In this document: in pieces, positions 36,184-44,865 of the stretch | Layout of the letters: every line of letters begins with the position of its first letter | How positions within the stretch are numbered: position 1 is the first letter of the stretch | NCBI RefSeq assembly: GCF_031426495.1 | Contig: NZ_JANPLK010000084.1 | Coordinates: 75,919 to 139,918, forward strand | Origin: Gemmatimonas sp. | GTDB taxonomy: Bacteria; Gemmatimonadota; Gemmatimonadetes; Gemmatimonadales; Gemmatimonadaceae | Direction: 5' to 3' | DNA: 64,000 nt | The notes under the pieces: generated by a model | Databases searched by the model: none | What the model was told of the DNA's origin: nothing | The model's input: only the letters and a program-made list of their open reading frames with translations | Translations under genes and position numbers: made by a program

Positions 36184-36564
36184 ATGCCCAATGAGGTGGA
36201 CGTACTGCTTGCCACGCTCGACCATCCGCAGCTCGATGCCATGCACGAGTTGCGGCGTATCATCCTGCAGGCCGACCCGCGAATCGGCGAATCGGTGAAG
36301 TGGAACGCTCCCAGCTTTCACACCGCTGAGCACTTTGCCACGTTCCACCTGCGCGCCAAGACCGGTTTTCAGCTCGTGCTGCACTTGGGGGCCAAAGGAC
36401 GACCCGACGCGACGGTGCGCGCGACCGTTCCCGACCCGCACAGGCTGCTGCAGTGGAAGAGCGCCGACCGTGCCATCATCGCCCTGCGTGATCTGGCCGA
36501 TGTCGACGCCAAGCGTGACGCGCTGTCGCAGATTCTGCGGCATTGGATCGAGGAGGTCAACTGA
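36184..36564 (+). CDS. DUF1801 (YdhG-like) protein
   Basis: 126 residues. The N-terminus with DHPQLDAMHELRRIILQADPRIGESVKWNAPSF and the later YTW-like strand are typical of DUF1801, a small cytosolic domain related to the YdhG/SSL fold whose function is not established. The stop overlaps the start of the downstream sigma-factor gene by one base (TGATG), so the two are likely co-translated; a functional link between DUF1801 proteins and ECF factors of the SigX5 type is possible but unproven. Confidence 0.8.
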   Translation: MPNEVDVLLATLDHPQLDAMHELRRIILQADPRIGESVKWNAPSFHTAEHFATFHLRAKTGFQLVLHLGAKGRPDATVRATVPDPHRLLQWKSADRAIIALRDLADVDAKRDALSQILRHWIEEVN

Positions 36565-37523
36565 TGTCGCCGAACGCTGTCGCGGCGATCGACCTCGAGG
36601 CGCATCGGGCCGCACTGACCGGTCACTGCTACCGCATGCTGGGTTCGGTCGTGGATGCCGAAGACGCGGTGCAGGAGACCATGCTGCGGGCCTGGCGCGC
36701 ACTCGAGAAATTCGACGGTCGCTCGGCGTTGGGCACGTGGCTGCATCGCATCGCCACCAACGTGTGTCTCGATGCGCTCGGCGATCGCACGCCGCGCGTG
36801 CTGGCGTTCGACGACATGCCGCGTTCCGCGACCACCGACGAACTCACGACGCGTCCCCGCGCGCACTGGCTCGAGCCCATCCCAGATGTGCGCGCGATCC
36901 CGAGTACCGACGATCCGCACGAGCGCGCCGTGATGCGCGAGCATCTGCGACTGGCCTTCGTGTCGGCGTTGCAGGCGCTGCCGCCTCGTCAGCGCGCGGC
37001 CCTGATTCTCACGCAGGTGCTCAACTGGTCGGCGGCGGAAGTGGCCGACTGCCTCGACCTCAGCACCGCCGCGGTGAACAGCGCGCTGCAGCGCGCCCGC
37101 GCCACGCTCGACGCGCGCCGCTCGAATGCGCCCGCCGGTACGCCGCTGGCGTTGAACGCGCAGCAGCAGCGCACACTCGAGCGTTTCGTGGCCGCCTTCG
37201 AGGCGTATGACGTGCCGGCCCTCACCGCACTGCTGCGAGACGATGTGGTCATGTGCATGCCGCCCTTCGCGTTCTGGCTCCAGGGACCGTTGGACGTGGC
37301 CGCCTGGCTCACGGGCCGCGGCGCCGGGTGCAAACCGTCGCGGCTCGTGGCCACGCAGGCCAGCGGTGCGCCGGCGTTTGCGCAGTACCGGCAGAATGGG
37401 GCCGAGCCTTGGTCGCTGATCGTGCTCGACTTCGTCGGTGATCGCATCGGCACGATGCACTACTTCCTTGATACCGAGACGCTATTTCCACACTTCGGAC
37501 TACCGATGCGGCTCGACCGATGA
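36564..37523 (+). CDS. ECF sigma factor of the SigX5/TIGR02960-like group with NTF2-like C-terminus
   Basis: 319 residues from ATG at 36564. Region 2 is HCYRMLGSVVDAEDAVQETMLRAW followed by SALGTWLHRIATNVCLDAL; region 4 is LPPRQRAALILTQVLNWSAAEVADCLDLSTAAVNSALQRAR. After it comes a SnoaL/NTF2-like C-terminal domain (from about 195, QQQRTLERFVAAFEAYDVPALTALLRDDVVMCMPPF), which in this class is believed to regulate the sigma factor in place of an anti-sigma protein. No anti-sigma gene is adjacent. Regulon unknown. Confidence 0.9.
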   Translation: MSPNAVAAIDLEAHRAALTGHCYRMLGSVVDAEDAVQETMLRAWRALEKFDGRSALGTWLHRIATNVCLDALGDRTPRVLAFDDMPRSATTDELTTRPRAHWLEPIPDVRAIPSTDDPHERAVMREHLRLAFVSALQALPPRQRAALILTQVLNWSAAEVADCLDLSTAAVNSALQRARATLDARRSNAPAGTPLALNAQQQRTLERFVAAFEAYDVPALTALLRDDVVMCMPPFAFWLQGPLDVAAWLTGRGAGCKPSRLVATQASGAPAFAQYRQNGAEPWSLIVLDFVGDRIGTMHYFLDTETLFPHFGLPMRLDR

Positions 37524-37596
37524 TTTTCGGGTGGATGGCGGGTCGAAGAGATATATGCCGATCGTCTACGCCATCTCCCGCACACCCAATCCTCCC

Positions 37597-38004
37597 ATGA
37601 GCACCGCCCGAAAAATCTTCCTCAACATCTCGGTGAAAGACCTGGACGCCACAAAGGCGTTCTTCACCGCGCTCGGCTTCACCTTCAACCCACAGTTCAC
37701 CGACCAGAACGCGGCGTGTATGATCGTGAGCGACGAGGCCTACGTGATGCTGCTCACCGTGCCGTTCTTCGGGGGATTCACGACGAAGGCACTCTGCGAT
37801 ACCCGCACGCACACCGAGGCGCTGTTCGCGCTGAGTTGTGAGAGTCGCGATGACGTGAACGCGATGGTGCAGAAAGCGGTGGCGGCCGGCGGACGGGAAG
37901 CGATGCCGGTACAGGATCACGGGTTCATGTACGCCTGGAGCTTCTACGACCTGGACGAGCACCACTGGGAGGTGTTCTGGATGGACCCCACCACGATCCA
38001 GTAG
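37597..38004 (+). CDS. VOC-family (glyoxalase/bleomycin-resistance-like) protein
   Basis: 135 residues from ATG at 37597; the frame is open upstream but that segment overlaps the sigma-factor gene. Begins STARKIFLNISVKDLDATKAFFTALGF, the standard beta-alpha-beta entry of the VOC fold, and ends with DLDEHHWEVFWMDP, which carries the expected metal ligand Glu and a His pair. Similar proteins are annotated as glyoxalase-like or extradiol dioxygenase-like with unknown substrates. Cytoplasmic. A terminator-like hairpin follows 54 nt later. Confidence 0.87.
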   Translation: MSTARKIFLNISVKDLDATKAFFTALGFTFNPQFTDQNAACMIVSDEAYVMLLTVPFFGGFTTKALCDTRTHTEALFALSCESRDDVNAMVQKAVAAGGREAMPVQDHGFMYAWSFYDLDEHHWEVFWMDPTTIQ

Positions 38005-38057
38005 CGCCAAAGCCACCCGAGAGGGGAGACCAAGGCAGCGGCGCGGGTGCCATTGTC

Positions 38058-38079
38058 GGCGGGTGTCCGCCATTTTTCG
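38058..38079 (+). terminator. Terminator-like hairpin before the polysaccharide cluster
   Basis: GGCGG (38058-38062) and CCGCC (38067-38071) form a short stem with a GTGT loop, followed by ATTTTTCG. Short but with a good T-run; it would end transcription of the sigma/VOC genes ahead of the polysaccharide cluster. Confidence 0.5.
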
Positions 38080-38120
38080 TGACGCCCGTCGCCTGCCCGC
38101 TCCCTCTTCCGTCGTCTCGC

Positions 38121-39125
38121 ATGCCTGTCGCCCCACAACGGATCGTCGTCACAGGCGGTGCCGGTTTTCTCGGCTCGCACCTGTGCGAACTGCTGCTGTC
38201 GCAGGGGCACGAGGTGCTGTGTGTCGACAACTTCTTCACGAGTTCGCGGCGCGGGGTCGAGCATCTGCTCGACTACAAGCGCTTTGAACTGCTGCGGCAC
38301 GACGTCACGATGCCGCTGAATGTGGAAGCCGACGAGATCTACAACCTGGCCTGCCCGGCGTCGCCCGTACACTACCAGCACGATCCGGTGCAGACCACCA
38401 AGACCAGTGTGATCGGCGCGATCAACATGCTGGAACTGGCGAAACGCCTCCGGGCCAAGGTGTTGCAGGCGTCTACGTCGGAGGTGTATGGTGACCCGAT
38501 CGTACACCCGCAGTCGGAGTCATACTGGGGCAACGTGAATCCGATCGGTCCGCGTTCCTGCTACGACGAAGGCAAGCGATGCGCCGAAACGTTGTTCTTC
38601 GACTACTACCATCAGGATCAGGTGCGCATCAAGGTCGTGCGCATCTTCAACACCTACGGTCCGCGCATGCACCCCAGCGACGGGCGCGTGGTGTCGAACT
38701 TCATCATGCAGGCGCTGCGCGGCGACGACATCACGTTGTTCGGTGACGGCGAACAGACGCGTTCCTTCTGTTACGTGAGCGATCTCATCGACGGACTGCA
38801 TCGCATGATGCAGACACCCGATTCGGTCGTCGGGCCGATCAACCTCGGCAACCCCGAAGAGTGCACCGTGCGCGTGCTCGCCGAAACGATCATCGGTCTC
38901 ACCGGTTCGCGCTCGCAGCTTGTGCGCCGCCCGCTGCCGCCCGACGATCCGCGCCAGCGTCAGCCGGATATCACGAAGGCGCGCGAGGTGCTAGGCTGGG
39001 CGCCGAGCGTCTCGATGCAGCTTGGTCTGGCGAGCACGATTGCCTACTTCGACACGCTGCTCGCGAGTGGAGAAGTGCCGGAGCTCATCGGCGGGGCGGG
39101 GCTGGCGAACGCCGCGGAGCCGTGA
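38121..39125 (+). CDS. UDP-glucuronate decarboxylase (UDP-xylose synthase) / NAD-dependent epimerase
   Basis: 334 residues from ATG at 38121 (an in-frame GTG at 38079 is possible). Extended SDR: GGAGFLG (12-18) for NAD, the catalytic Tyr148-xxx-Lys152 in SCYDEGKRCAE, and STSEVYGDP. Segments such as HDVTMPLNVEADEIYNLACPASPVHYQHDPVQT and NTYGPRMHPSDGRVVSNFIMQALRG are characteristic of UXS, which makes UDP-xylose from UDP-glucuronate. It would supply an activated pentose for the neighbouring glycosyltransferases. The stop overlaps the GTG start of the next gene (GTGA). First gene of the cluster. Confidence 0.93.
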   Translation: MPVAPQRIVVTGGAGFLGSHLCELLLSQGHEVLCVDNFFTSSRRGVEHLLDYKRFELLRHDVTMPLNVEADEIYNLACPASPVHYQHDPVQTTKTSVIGAINMLELAKRLRAKVLQASTSEVYGDPIVHPQSESYWGNVNPIGPRSCYDEGKRCAETLFFDYYHQDQVRIKVVRIFNTYGPRMHPSDGRVVSNFIMQALRGDDITLFGDGEQTRSFCYVSDLIDGLHRMMQTPDSVVGPINLGNPEECTVRVLAETIIGLTGSRSQLVRRPLPPDDPRQRQPDITKAREVLGWAPSVSMQLGLASTIAYFDTLLASGEVPELIGGAGLANAAEP

Positions 39126-39949
39126 GCGCGCCCGTGAGCGCCTTTGCGATCCAGGAGTACGGTGACGCGCGCGTGGCGGCGGTGATTCCCGCGCGCAACG
39201 AGGCGCACACCATTGCCGAAGTCGTGCGCGAAACCGCGCGCTACGTGCACGACGTGCTGGTGCTCGATGGCGGGTCGCGCGATGGCACGGCGGAACAGGC
39301 CCGTGCCGCGGGGGCCCGCGTGATCACCGACCGCGGGCGGGGTAAAGGCGCCGCCGTGCGACAGAGTCTCGGCGAGACCACGGCCGACATCGTCGTGTTC
39401 CTCGACGCCGACGGTTCGCACGATCCGGCCGATATTCCGTCGCTGGTGCGGCCGGTGCTGGCCCGAGACGCCGAGTTGTGTGTGGGTAGCCGCTTCTCTG
39501 GTGGTACGGACGAACTGTCGGTCACGGTAGGGCAGCTGATTCGCACGATCGGCAACATCTCGATGAACATCGCGATCAACCGGCGCTTCGACGTCGCCCT
39601 CACCGATACGCTGAATGGCTTCCGCGCCGTTCGACGCGAGGTCGCGCTCGAGGTCCAGCTCGCCGAAGACCGGCACACCATCGAGCAGGAAATGGTGATG
39701 AAGGTGCTGACGTACGGATATCGAGTCGTGAACCGGCCCACGCATGAATACGCGCGGCTGTTCGGCACGAGTCACATCGCGGTGTGGCGCGAATGGCCTA
39801 CGTTCGTGCGCTGCGTGCTGGTGAACATCTTCCAGCCGCAGCGCGCACGGTCATACGCGTCGAACACGCATGGTGCGCGGGTCAAGCCGGCGCTGGAGAC
39901 CTGGATGCGCGAGAGTCGGCCGCACGAGCGCACGTCGGCCGGCTCGTGA
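39122..39949 (+). CDS. GT2 glycosyltransferase (DPM/DPG synthase-like)
   Basis: 275 residues; GTG at 39122 overlaps the UXS stop. GT-A fold with VAAVIPARNEAHTIAEVV, the nucleotide-sugar motif DADGSHDPADIPSL (Asp95, Asp97) and DTLNGFRAVRREVA. Resembles polyprenyl-phosphate sugar transferases (dolichyl-phosphate mannose/glucose type), lacking the extra membrane helices of GtrB. It could load a sugar onto a lipid carrier for the GT39-like protein encoded next. No signal peptide. Confidence 0.9.
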   Translation: MSAPVSAFAIQEYGDARVAAVIPARNEAHTIAEVVRETARYVHDVLVLDGGSRDGTAEQARAAGARVITDRGRGKGAAVRQSLGETTADIVVFLDADGSHDPADIPSLVRPVLARDAELCVGSRFSGGTDELSVTVGQLIRTIGNISMNIAINRRFDVALTDTLNGFRAVRREVALEVQLAEDRHTIEQEMVMKVLTYGYRVVNRPTHEYARLFGTSHIAVWREWPTFVRCVLVNIFQPQRARSYASNTHGARVKPALETWMRESRPHERTSAGS

Positions 39950-39962
39950 CGGCCTCCGAACG

Positions 39963-41756
39963 GTGACCGACGCGACGCGGCAGGCGTGGCCGCGGTCGCG
40001 TTGGCTGTTGCTGGTGGCGGCGATCGGCGTGGCATTGGCGGCGGCGCTGATGCCGCATGCGTGGTACGACGCCTTGCCGCGGCAGGCGGAGTTGCCGCCG
40101 CCACCTATCAGCGGCGTTACGGTGCTGCGCCTCGTGTTGGCGGTGGAGGCCGCGGTGCTGTTGCTGGTGGCGGCGTTCGACTGGCGATTCGTGCGCATGG
40201 CCCCGACGTCGCGACTGGCGGGACATCTGCAGCGCGAGGAATCGGGCGACCTCACGCCGCGCGCGGCCGCCGTCGGTCTCACGATCATCACGCTGGTGGC
40301 GCTGGCGCTGCGGGTGTATCACCTCGACCGCGATCTTTGGCTCGACGAGATCTCGCCGATCCTCGACTACGCGTCGTTGTCGGTACCGCAGATCGTCGGC
40401 AGCTACCTGCGGTCGAACAATCACCTGTTGAACACGCTGCTGCTGAAGGGGATGATCGCGCTCTTCGGCGAGCAGGCGTGGTCGGTGCGCTTGCCGGCCG
40501 TCGCGTTCGGCGTGGCCGGTGTGCCGGCGCTGTACTGGTGCGCACGGCTGGCGCTTTCGCGACGCGCGTCGCTGGGCGCAGCGCTGCTGCTGGCGGTGTC
40601 GTACCACCATCTGTTCTTCTCGCAGAACGCCCGCGGGTACACCGCCTACCTCTGCCTGGCGCTGCTCAGCACGCGAGCCCTCGTGAACGGACTGCGTGAC
40701 GATCGCGGGCGCGACTGGCTGCTGTACGTGATGGCCACCGTGCTGGGCGTCGCTGCGCTGCTGAATACGGCGTTCGTGCTGGCCGCCCAGGGGTTTGCGG
40801 CGCTGGCCGCCGTGTGGCGCGTGCATCGGGCGGGCGGCGCGGCGATGCCGCTGCTGCGCCGCGTGCTTGTGGTATTGGCGATTGCCGGATTTCTGAGCGC
40901 CGAACTGTATGCGGTCGCGATGCCCGAAGTGTACGTGGTGATTTCGAACGTCTACAAAACGCAGAGCACCGGCTTCGTGCTCTTCTCATGGGAGTTCGCG
41001 CGCGAAGTGCTGCGCGGTGTGAGTGCCGGGTTCGGTTCGGGCGGCGTCGGCGTCGGCGCGCTGCTGGCGGCGGTGCCATTTCTGCTGGTGGCGGCGGCCG
41101 GCGCGTTCGCCGTGCTTCGGCGCGCGTGGGCGCTGGCGTTGGCCCTCGCCCTGCCGGGCGTGCTCACGCTCGCGTTCCTGCTGGTGCGCGGACTCACCAT
41201 CTCGCCGCGTTTCTTTTTGCTGTGGCTACCCCTGGCGGTGCTCACGGCCGTGGTGGCGATCGACGCCGGTGCCGGGTGGATCTGGCGTGCGCGGCCGAGG
41301 CGGGCCGTGCTGATGGGCACTGGCACCGTGGCAGTCCTCGCCATGTTGTCGGCCGCGTCGCTCGGGCGGTATTATGCGATACCGAAGCAGCCGTATCGCG
41401 CAGCGCTGGCCTACGTGGAGCGGGCGCGTAAGCCCGATGATCGCGTGGTGGTGGTGTATCTCGCCGAACTGGGCATGCGGTACTACGGCGCGCGCGCCGG
41501 TGCGCCCCTCGACGAGCGCTACCGCTTTGTGCGCACCGTGCCAGCGCTCGACAGTGCGCTGGCACAGCGCGGTGCAGGACGCGTGTGGTTGGTCGTCACC
41601 TTTGAACGAGCATTGCAGATGGATCTCCCGGAACTGAACGCGCGCGTGCACTCCGGCTGGACGCTGCAACACACGTTCGACGGTACGGTGGGCGATGGTG
41701 GGATCAGCGTGTGGCGCGAACGAGACGCTGCCGCCACATCGGGCACCGCGCCATGA
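39963..41756 (+). CDS. GT39/ArnT-like integral membrane glycosyltransferase
   Basis: 597 residues from GTG at 39963. Around a dozen transmembrane helices. The first periplasmic loop contains YHLDRDLWLDEISPILDYASLSVPQI, the acidic pair (Asp-Glu) typical of the GT-C superfamily active site, and later QNARGYTAYLCLALLSTRAL, typical of PMT/ArnT-type proteins. Such enzymes use polyprenyl-phosphate sugars to modify lipids, glycans or proteins outside the membrane. Donor probably made by the preceding GT2, by operon logic. Acceptor unknown. Confidence 0.85.
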   Translation: MTDATRQAWPRSRWLLLVAAIGVALAAALMPHAWYDALPRQAELPPPPISGVTVLRLVLAVEAAVLLLVAAFDWRFVRMAPTSRLAGHLQREESGDLTPRAAAVGLTIITLVALALRVYHLDRDLWLDEISPILDYASLSVPQIVGSYLRSNNHLLNTLLLKGMIALFGEQAWSVRLPAVAFGVAGVPALYWCARLALSRRASLGAALLLAVSYHHLFFSQNARGYTAYLCLALLSTRALVNGLRDDRGRDWLLYVMATVLGVAALLNTAFVLAAQGFAALAAVWRVHRAGGAAMPLLRRVLVVLAIAGFLSAELYAVAMPEVYVVISNVYKTQSTGFVLFSWEFAREVLRGVSAGFGSGGVGVGALLAAVPFLLVAAAGAFAVLRRAWALALALALPGVLTLAFLLVRGLTISPRFFLLWLPLAVLTAVVAIDAGAGWIWRARPRRAVLMGTGTVAVLAMLSAASLGRYYAIPKQPYRAALAYVERARKPDDRVVVVYLAELGMRYYGARAGAPLDERYRFVRTVPALDSALAQRGAGRVWLVVTFERALQMDLPELNARVHSGWTLQHTFDGTVGDGGISVWRERDAAATSGTAP

Positions 41757-41783
41757 CCCAGCAGGCGTCGTGAACGGACGGTC

Positions 41784-42881
41784 GTGGTGAAAGTCGCGGT
41801 CATCGGATTGGGTAACGCGGGGGCCACGCTGCATCTGCCGGCGCTGACGGCCATGCGCGACGTCGACGTCGTGGGCGGGGTGGATCTCGACGCCACCCGC
41901 CGCGACCAGGCGAAGTCGACATTCCGGGTGCCGGTCTTCGCCAGTGTCGAGGAGATGTTCGCCACCGCGCGCCCCGACGTGGTGTGCATCGGCACGCCGC
42001 CGGGCTCACACGCGGCGCTCTGCCTGCAGTCGTTCAGCGCCGGTGCGCATGTGCTGTGCGAGAAGCCGTTCGTGTCCAGCATCGCGCAGGCGGACATGGT
42101 GTTGGCCGCCGCGCGCGCCGCCGGTCGTCGCGTCGCGCTCAATCACGAGTTCCGTGAGATGCCGGTGTTCAAGGCGGTGCGCGATGCCGTGAGCAGTGGC
42201 GCCACGGGGGGGCTCAACTTCGCGCAGGTGTGGCAACAAATCGATCTGCCGCCGTGGGCCGAGCCCGGCTGGCGCGGCGACATGCGGCAGCGCACACTGT
42301 ACGAAGCCGGCGTGCACCTCGTCGATTTCCTCATGGCGCTGTTCGGGGAGCGTCCGCGCGCGGTGCAGGCGTGGACTTCCACCTGCGGCGTGCGCGAGGG
42401 TGAGACCGATGCCGTGGCGCTGCTCACCATGGAGTTCAGTCGTGGACGTCTGGCCACGATCACGCAGAACCGCCTGGCGAAAGGGGAAACGCAGTACTTC
42501 GAGGTCCGCGCCGACACCGACCGCGCGTCGTTGCGCGCGTCATTCGGCGGCCGTGCCCGCATTTCCGCCGGTTTGTTTCGCAGCACGCGCCCGCATATGC
42601 GTGTGGAATACGGCATCGCCGGTATCGCCTGGCAGGAAGTGGGCGCCACGCGCTCCATGCTGGCGCGCAATCCGAAGGACCCCTGCATGGTGGCGACGCG
42701 CGATGTATTCGAGCGCTCTCTGGCGGCGTTCCGCGATGGCACCGAGCCACCGGCCAGCGGTGAGCTGGGCCGCGACGTGATGACGGTCATCGCCGCGGCG
42801 TACCACTCGGCCGCGATCGGGCAGCGGGTCACGATCGACGACGCCTTGATCGCGGAGTTGCGCGATGTGCAGATCGGGTAA
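41784..42881 (+). CDS. Gfo/Idh/MocA-family sugar oxidoreductase (first of two)
   Basis: 365 residues, starting at GTG 41784 or the adjacent GTG. Rossmann N-terminus VKVAVIGLGNAGATLHLPAL, EKPFVSSIAQADMVL (the catalytic EKP lysine motif) and the second alpha/beta domain with an EAGVHLVDFLMALFGE motif. NAD(P)-dependent enzymes of this family oxidise, dehydrate or isomerise sugars, often nucleotide sugars in surface-polymer clusters. The exact substrate cannot be read from sequence. It sits 6 nt before the second family member. Confidence 0.9.
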   Translation: MVKVAVIGLGNAGATLHLPALTAMRDVDVVGGVDLDATRRDQAKSTFRVPVFASVEEMFATARPDVVCIGTPPGSHAALCLQSFSAGAHVLCEKPFVSSIAQADMVLAAARAAGRRVALNHEFREMPVFKAVRDAVSSGATGGLNFAQVWQQIDLPPWAEPGWRGDMRQRTLYEAGVHLVDFLMALFGERPRAVQAWTSTCGVREGETDAVALLTMEFSRGRLATITQNRLAKGETQYFEVRADTDRASLRASFGGRARISAGLFRSTRPHMRVEYGIAGIAWQEVGATRSMLARNPKDPCMVATRDVFERSLAAFRDGTEPPASGELGRDVMTVIAAAYHSAAIGQRVTIDDALIAELRDVQIG

Positions 42882-42887
42882 GTCGCG

Positions 42888-43919
42888 ATGAGTCACGCAC
42901 CGATCGGCGCGTTGATCGTCGGAGCCGGCCTGATGGGTCGTTCTCATGCGCACGCCATCACGGCGAGCGGCGGGGTGGTGGTGGGGGTGGTCGACCCCGA
43001 TCCGTCTCGCGCCACCGCGCTCGCTGGCACGGCTGGCCGCGTGCCAGTGTTCGCCGACGTGGCGTCGGCGCTGCAGGCCACGACGCCCACGGTGGTGCAC
43101 GTATGCACGCCGCTGCCCGCGCACCGGGCGGTGATCGAAGCGGCATTTCACGCCGACTGTCATGTGATCGGCGAGAAGCCGCTCACGGCCACGGCACCCG
43201 AAGCCGAGGCGCTCTGTGCGCTCGCCGCCGCCCGCGGCCGTCATCTGGTGCCGGTGCATCAGTTTCCGTTCCAGCAGGGGGTGCGCGATCTACTGGCGAG
43301 GCGCGACGTGCTGGGCACCATCGTACACGTCGAACTCATGATAGCATCAGCGGGCGCCAGCGGCCCGCGCGACGCCGACGATGTCGTGGCGGAGATCCTG
43401 CCGCACTGTCTGTCCCTGACGCAGGTGCTGTTGCCGACGTCGCACGGCGAGACGTCGCACGGCGAGGGGTCGCTACACGGTTTGCCGTGGCAGGTCACGC
43501 GCGTAAGCCCCGGTGAATGGCGCATCACCGCGCACGCAGATTCCGCATCGATCGCGTACGTGATCTCCATGTCGGCGCGGCCGACGTGCGCGGAACTGCG
43601 GGTGTTCGGCACCAAGGCCTCGGCGGTAGCCGACCTGTTCCACGGCTACTCGGTGATCGATACCGGCGCGGTGACTCGCGCCTCGAAGGCGGCGCGTCCG
43701 TTTCGCGTGGCTGGCCGTTCGATGGTGGCGGCTTCGGCGAATCTGGCGCGGCGCGGACTGCGCGCCGAGTCGACGTATCCCGGGCTGCAGGCGCTCGTGC
43801 ATCGGGCGTATCTCGCGTTCGCGGGCCGCGGCGACGTGCCCATTACGCCGCGCACTCTGCTCGACGTAGCCCGTGCGCGCGACCGGCTGATCGCGCTCAG
43901 CGGCTGGACCACTCCGTGA
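42888..43919 (+). CDS. Gfo/Idh/MocA-family sugar oxidoreductase (second of two)
   Basis: 343 residues. Rossmann motif IGALIVGAGLMGRSHAHAI, EKPLTATAPEAEALC with the catalytic lysine, and an HQFPFQQGVRDLLARRDVLG segment in the second domain. Together with the upstream paralogue it may perform two steps on one sugar (for example C3 oxidation followed by a further change, as in 2,3-diamino sugar pathways), but no aminotransferase or acyltransferase is present in the window. It has an in-frame 15-bp tandem repeat around residue 187 (TSHGE twice). Confidence 0.88.
   Translation: MSHAPIGALIVGAGLMGRSHAHAITASGGVVVGVVDPDPSRATALAGTAGRVPVFADVASALQATTPTVVHVCTPLPAHRAVIEAAFHADCHVIGEKPLTATAPEAEALCALAAARGRHLVPVHQFPFQQGVRDLLARRDVLGTIVHVELMIASAGASGPRDADDVVAEILPHCLSLTQVLLPTSHGETSHGEGSLHGLPWQVTRVSPGEWRITAHADSASIAYVISMSARPTCAELRVFGTKASAVADLFHGYSVIDTGAVTRASKAARPFRVAGRSMVAASANLARRGLRAESTYPGLQALVHRAYLAFAGRGDVPITPRTLLDVARARDRLIALSGWTTP
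43436..43465. repeat. 15-bp tandem repeat in an oxidoreductase gene
   Basis: GACGTCGCACGGCGA occurs at 43436-43450 and 43451-43465 and encodes a duplicated THGE-like pentapeptide (TSHGE). In frame. The first nine bases have a similar core (GACGTCGC) to the tandem repeat at the end of nuoF. Confidence 0.85.
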
Positions 43920-43926
43920 GTCATTC

Positions 43927-44865
43927 GTGAACGCGCCGGCGCTGAGCATCGTGCTGGCCGTCTCCCACGACGATGCCCTGCGCGACGGTTCGCTCGCCGC
44001 CGCCCTCAGTGCGATTGCGCAGAGTGTCGCCGGGGTGACCGGCGGCCTCACGCACGAGGTGATCGTGGTGGCCGCGAACGCGCAGGGGCTTCCCCTGCCG
44101 AGTGCGCTTCCGTCGGCGCGCTTCGTCACCGTCGCGCCTGGTGCGCTCACGCCCGTGAACTGGGGCCTCGGCCTGCGCGCCGCCAGCGGACGCGTGGTGG
44201 CCTTCACCACGTCGCAGATGTGCGTGAGCATCACGTGGGCCGGTGCGCTGCTGGAGGCGATCAACGGCGGCGTCGATGCCGGGGTGATTGGCGCGGGTGG
44301 ACCGGTCGCGCTGCCAGCCGTCGCGTCGGACGCCGACGCCGCCACGCTGGTCCGCTTCAGTGCGTTCCTGCCCGGACGCTGGCCCCGCGTGATGTCGGCC
44401 CACGATATCCCCGGCGACAATGCCGCCTATCTGCGCGCGCATCTCGTTGAGCATGAGGACCTGCTGCGCGACGGGTTCTGGGAGGTCGAATTCCATCGGC
44501 GGTTCGCCCGCGCGGGCAAGCAACTGCTGATGGTCCCGGCGGCACTGGCCACCGCGCAGGGCGTCGTCGACCTGCGTGCGCTTCGGGCACACCGCTTCGC
44601 GCATGCCGTCTCGTTCGGCGGCAGCCGGGTCGACCGGCATGGTCAATCGGCGATCCGGATCGTGCTGGCCGCGCCGCTCGTGCCGCTGGTGCTGGCGGCG
44701 CGCATCGCCCGCCGGGCACGCGCCGCGGGTGTGGATCATGCTCGGATTCGGCGGGCCCTCCCAGCCGTCGTGCGGCTCACGATCGCCTGGGCCGCGGGAG
44801 AGGCAGTCGGTGCCTGGCGCGCCGCCGTCGGGCGCGGCAATCAAGTAACGTTCGCGCATGAGTGA
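43927..44865 (+). CDS. GT2-like glycosyltransferase homologue with altered DXD position
   Basis: 312 residues. GT-A style start (ALSIVLAVSHDDA), a long alpha/beta core, and the place where GT2 enzymes carry an Asp-rich DXD motif reads VVAFTTSQMCVSITW (Thr94-Thr95-Ser96-Gln97), with no acidic residue. The C-terminal half carries one membrane helix (VLAAPLVPLVLAARIARRAR) and ends AWAAGEAVGAW, similar to the end of the next protein. It may therefore be a non-catalytic or metal-independent partner. Overlaps the next gene by 8 nt. Confidence 0.7.
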   Translation: MNAPALSIVLAVSHDDALRDGSLAAALSAIAQSVAGVTGGLTHEVIVVAANAQGLPLPSALPSARFVTVAPGALTPVNWGLGLRAASGRVVAFTTSQMCVSITWAGALLEAINGGVDAGVIGAGGPVALPAVASDADAATLVRFSAFLPGRWPRVMSAHDIPGDNAAYLRAHLVEHEDLLRDGFWEVEFHRRFARAGKQLLMVPAALATAQGVVDLRALRAHRFAHAVSFGGSRVDRHGQSAIRIVLAAPLVPLVLAARIARRARAAGVDHARIRRALPAVVRLTIAWAAGEAVGAWRAAVGRGNQVTFAHE

